Shown one piece after another: positions 7,350 to 9,307 of a DNA stretch of 9,307 nucleotides. This DNA is from Atopobium sp. UBA2090 (GTDB lineage Bacteria > Actinomycetota > Coriobacteriia > Coriobacteriales > Atopobiaceae). Both the position numbers and the translations under genes were made by a program. The stretch is from positions 2,739 to 12,045 of the forward strand of contig DCZG01000007.1 in NCBI GenBank assembly GCA_002331575.1, in the 5' to 3' direction. Each line of letters starts with the position of its first letter. Within the stretch, counting starts at the first letter, position 1. Under the pieces are notes generated by a model. It was not told where the DNA came from, did not search any database, and was given only the letters and a program-made list of their open reading frames with translations.

Positions 7350-8684
7350 TTATGCGTCAGCAGTACCAATGACCTCGTCAAAGCTCATATTCTCGGAAAG
7401 GGCTTCGATTCTGGCCTCCTTCTCGAGAATGAAGCGCTTTTCGTAGAAGATATTTGCATACGTAAGGATCCGACTCATCATTCCCGCATCAAAGAAGGCG
7501 CCAATAACTCCACCGATAACGGGGATTCCTCTTTGAACCACTTTCTGTGAAAGCGATTTGCCTAGTTGTTCAAAGATGCTTCGGAAGATGCTTGCCTCAA
7601 GCCCCTCTTGCCCAGCCTTCTCGAGCGCCTTCCGAGCGGCACCGTTCGCAAGGGCGCGCATCTGAACAATGAGGAGCGCAACGCCACCCCTCTCAGCCGC
7701 TGCTTCCCAGCCCTTTTTTACGGCTTGATTTACTGCAGCCAGCTCGCTGACCAACATAACTTTTCCGATGATTTCCGTTTTTCCGTCATTATTTTCTTGA
7801 CTGGGAGCCATGGCATTGGAAAAGACCTCTCCAGCTATTACGAGCTCTGCTGGATCGTTTTTCACGTCATACCCATAGAACATCGCAACCGATTGGACTG
7901 CTCGATAGTAGAGGAAAGTGCTTAAGACTAGGTTGAAGGGTATACCAATAAAGCCGGGAGCTCCGGTTGCCGCCCCCTCCGAGAAGGCGAGCGCCAAATG
8001 GAACGAACCCTGACTGTTTGCGATTTTCGCCGCATCATAGCCTCGCAAGAGGCAGATTTCTCGAAGGTTGGAAATCTTCTCCTTCTGCCCGCTATCGTTG
8101 ACTGCACCGACGACATACTCTGAGCTGACGGTGTACTTTGATACTTGCTGCTCAATCCCCTTAAACCCATCAGCGACGACGCTCATTGCTTGCTTATAGA
8201 ATTCCTGCTGCGTCACCCCGTGTAGTATCGATTCGAACGGTTCCTTGGCCTCCTGAGGAATTACCCCAACGAGCTTCTTTCCTGTCTTTTCAATAAAGTT
8301 TGGCTCTATCAACCTTTTATATTTATCTGTCAGAATCTTAAGTTCCTTTGATTCCCGTCCATCAATAAGAGGCGTTGGAAGGACATAGGTTCCGTCATCC
8401 TTGCGACAGTTTCCCTCCGCCATTTTCCCCGTCTCTCCACCAGCAGCTGCGTATATATCTCCCGCAACTTCTACGGCAGTCGAGCCAAGCTTTCCAGCTG
8501 CCAAGGCAACAGTCGCACCCGCCTTGCCAGCAGAGTCAACCACCATTCCGGCAAAATTGCGGACCGCCTCGACAGGGGGAATGCTCCTTCCTGCATCGAC
8601 GCTCTCTGTCCCAGTCACCAGAGCATCAGCTTCTCCGACACCACTGCCAGCTTCTATGCCATCTTTGAGTTCCGTGTCAGACAT
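7350..8684 (-). CDS. EcsC family protein
   Basis: A 444-residue protein with the EcsC-family core. The hallmark is GAPGFIGIPFNLVLS followed by RAVQSVAMFYGYD (residues 241-273), and the second Gly-rich segment is GIPVIGGVIGAFFDAG (386-401). The family is named after the third gene of the Bacillus subtilis ecs locus; its biochemical role is not established, so I give none. In front of the core lies an extra region: a polar acidic stretch (1-37), then an Ala/Gly-rich hydrophobic segment (44-83) with small residues at regular spacing, suggestive of a glycine-zipper membrane or self-association helix, then a charged linker (85-160). The start is the ATG at 8684 with GGAG six bases before it; the TTG four codons upstream is part of the same ribosome site. 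GC is about half, with many AT-ending codons, unlike every neighbour, which suggests horizontal transfer. No ABC transporter ecsA/ecsB pair is next to it. Confidence 0.82.
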   Translation of the reverse strand: MSDTELKDGIEAGSGVGEADALVTGTESVDAGRSIPPVEAVRNFAGMVVDSAGKAGATVALAAGKLGSTAVEVAGDIYAAAGGETGKMAEGNCRKDDGTYVLPTPLIDGRESKELKILTDKYKRLIEPNFIEKTGKKLVGVIPQEAKEPFESILHGVTQQEFYKQAMSVVADGFKGIEQQVSKYTVSSEYVVGAVNDSGQKEKISNLREICLLRGYDAAKIANSQGSFHLALAFSEGAATGAPGFIGIPFNLVLSTFLYYRAVQSVAMFYGYDVKNDPAELVIAGEVFSNAMAPSQENNDGKTEIIGKVMLVSELAAVNQAVKKGWEAAAERGGVALLIVQMRALANGAARKALEKAGQEGLEASIFRSIFEQLGKSLSQKVVQRGIPVIGGVIGAFFDAGMMSRILTYANIFYEKRFILEKEARIEALSENMSFDEVIGTADA

Positions 8685-8690
8685 CTGTAG

Positions 8691-8694
8691 CTCC
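8691..8694 (-). promoter_or_regulatory. Ribosome binding site of the EcsC gene
   Basis: GGAG on the minus strand, six bases (CTACAG) before the ATG at 8684. It settles the start there and not at the TTG of 8696, which overlaps this site. Confidence 0.7.
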
Positions 8695-9040
8695 AAACGA
8701 CTTCGGTTGAAAGAATTCTGATAGCAGTTTATTACCGAGCGTTACGCAGCTTGAGACCAAATCGCCGGGCGCGCCACTGGACGTGTCTCGACCCTCGAGA
8801 TAGTGCACGTGCTCTCCTTCCGAAAATGACCTCTTTGAATGTCAATCTGAGCCCGACAAACTCTTTGCCGCAGTTGTCTGTGGTCCGTCAATACGAATCA
8901 CTTCTAATCTGCTTCTATGCAGCGTTCATCATTCAGTGTCAACCGCAGCAGCGAACGACCGCTAGACCGGCACTAATCCTTCTCTGCTTTAGCGACCCTC
9001 GGCCCTCCAACATCCCCAAGATTCTCGCGTTCCGGCGCCG

Positions 9041-9066
9041 CCCTGTGGGTAAAATACCCCCTGTGG
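9041..9066. repeat. Paired CCCTGTGG repeats around a GGGTA/TACCC hairpin
   Basis: CCCTGTGG is found at 9041-9048 and again at 9059-9066, an 18-base period. Between and overlapping them is the inverted repeat GGGTA-AAA-TACCC (9047-9059). The combination, about 160 bases before sufC, could be a regulator site or a weak terminator, but no T-run follows. Confidence 0.45.
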
Positions 9067-9083
9067 CGTAGGAATTATGGAGG

Positions 9084-9092
9084 GCTGGTAGC
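9084..9092 (+). repeat. Right copy of the 9-bp direct repeat at the edge of the low-GC block
   Basis: GCTGGTAGC identical to 7277-7285. It lies where the sequence returns from about half GC to the GC-rich state, about 130 bases before sufC. Confidence 0.35.
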
Positions 9093-9146
9093 GCACGAGA
9101 TTCTCGCCCCCGCGCTATTTCCTACAAACTAGTATGAATTGAGACC

Positions 9147-9201
9147 GCGGGATGGCATTTCGCCCGCTGCCACAACAGGGAACAGGTGCGCCGCACGGCG
9201 C
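9147..9201 (+). promoter_or_regulatory. Two GC-rich hairpins in the sufC leader
   Basis: GCGGG (9147-9151) pairs with CCCGC (9163-9167) around an 11-base loop, and GCGCC (9188-9192) pairs with GGCGC (9197-9201) around the tetraloop GCAC. The second stem ends 11 bases before the GGAGAG ribosome site of sufC. They may only reflect high GC, or may set translation or transcript stability. Confidence 0.3.
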
Positions 9202-9221
9202 GAGGACGCATTGGAGAGAAC

Positions 9222-9307
9222 ATGTCAGACCAGCTTCTCAGCGTGAGCGGCATCAGTGCCGGAACCGAGGACACCCCCATCCTGCACGGCATCGACCTCG
9301 AGGTCGG
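9222..9307 (+). CDS. sufC: Probable Fe-S cluster assembly ATPase SufC (N-terminus only)
   Basis: Only the first 28 codons are in the window. They read MSDQLLSVSGISAG, then ILHGIDLEV (residues 20-28), which is the opening of an ABC ATPase: first beta strand, a short acidic loop (TEDT, 15-18) and the strand leading to the Walker A that lies beyond the edge. The spacing and the I-L-x-G-I-x-L-E-V form are those of SufC, which powers the SufBCD scaffold that builds iron-sulfur clusters in the cytoplasm. Other small ABC ATPases start in a similar way, so the name is probable, not certain. GGAGAG stands at 9213-9218, five bases after its GGAG core to the ATG. High-GC codons resume here. If it is SufC, sufB/sufD-type genes should follow to the right. 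Confidence 0.7.
   Translation, partial: MSDQLLSVSGISAGTEDTPILHGIDLEV

Larger units (their letters stand above)
8685..9221. other. 537-bp gene-poor region between the EcsC gene and sufC
   Basis: No gene can be supported here. A plus-strand frame at 8751-9071 gives a 106-residue peptide with no recognisable fold, no ribosome site and no codon bias, so I leave it out. The region should hold the promoter of the EcsC gene (minus strand; AT-rich piece with TAATAA and TATCAG at about 8718-8735) and that of sufC (plus strand; TAGTAT at 9130-9135, four of six to a -10, no clear -35). The part to about 9060 is low in GC like the EcsC gene; the last 130 bases return towards the GC of the chromosome. 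Confidence 0.55.

Noticed and set aside
5937..8684. AAA+ ATPase plus EcsC protein as a two-gene defence or toxin system
   Set aside because: They are convergent, differ strongly in base composition, and have no shared promoter or overlap, so an acquired unit of both is unlikely on this evidence.
5738..9032. 12-base match ATTCTCGCGTTC at 5738-5749 and 9021-9032
   Set aside because: A few 12-mer matches are expected by chance in a 9.3-kb window; the surroundings of the two copies do not agree.
8751..9071. Plus-strand frame of 106 codons between the EcsC gene and sufC
   Set aside because: No ribosome site, no codon bias, no recognisable motif; it could be a remnant but nothing supports it.
1..9307. 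CRISPR array, tRNA, rRNA, transposase or integrase
   Set aside because: I looked for regularly spaced repeats, cloverleaf-like segments with TTC-type loops and mobile-element proteins on both strands and saw none.

Overview
The window is GC-rich, densely packed DNA. GC at third codon positions is high, and gene starts are ATG or GTG with GGAG-type ribosome binding sites. It looks like a high-GC Gram-positive actinobacterium. The GatCAB amidotransferase and a suf locus that apparently begins with sufC would suit a Coriobacteriia member (Olsenella/Atopobium/Collinsella type), but that placement is inference and no marker gene here proves it.

Left part (1-3256, minus strand): gatC-gatA-gatB, an overlapping operon for the glutamyl/aspartyl-tRNA amidotransferase. 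gatB runs off the left edge. Middle (3254-5658, minus strand): two membrane transporters, an MFS efflux-type permease and a BASS/SBF-family (bile acid:sodium symporter-like) permease, each with its own upstream gap. A 278-bp divergent region (5659-5936) separates the BASS gene from a plus-strand AAA+ ATPase of the CbbX/SpoVK family (5937-7268), whose 165-residue N-terminal region I do not recognise.

Right part (7269-9221): base composition drops from about two-thirds GC to about half. This stretch holds one convergent gene, an EcsC-family protein (7350-8684, minus), and a gene-poor 537-bp region. A 9-bp direct repeat lies close to both edges of the block, so it may be an inserted islet. At 9222 a GC-rich plus-strand gene starts; its first 28 codons read as an ABC ATPase, most likely SufC of the SUF iron-sulfur assembly machinery. 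It is preceded by a hairpin-rich leader.

How the genes work together: GatC, GatA and GatB form one enzyme complex. The two transporters, the AAA+ protein, the EcsC protein and SufC show no clear functional link from sequence alone. The window is mostly ordinary chromosome. The least explained parts are the AAA+ protein's N-terminal domain and post-Walker-B insertion, the low-GC EcsC islet, and the sufC leader. I do not see a convincing complete new system.
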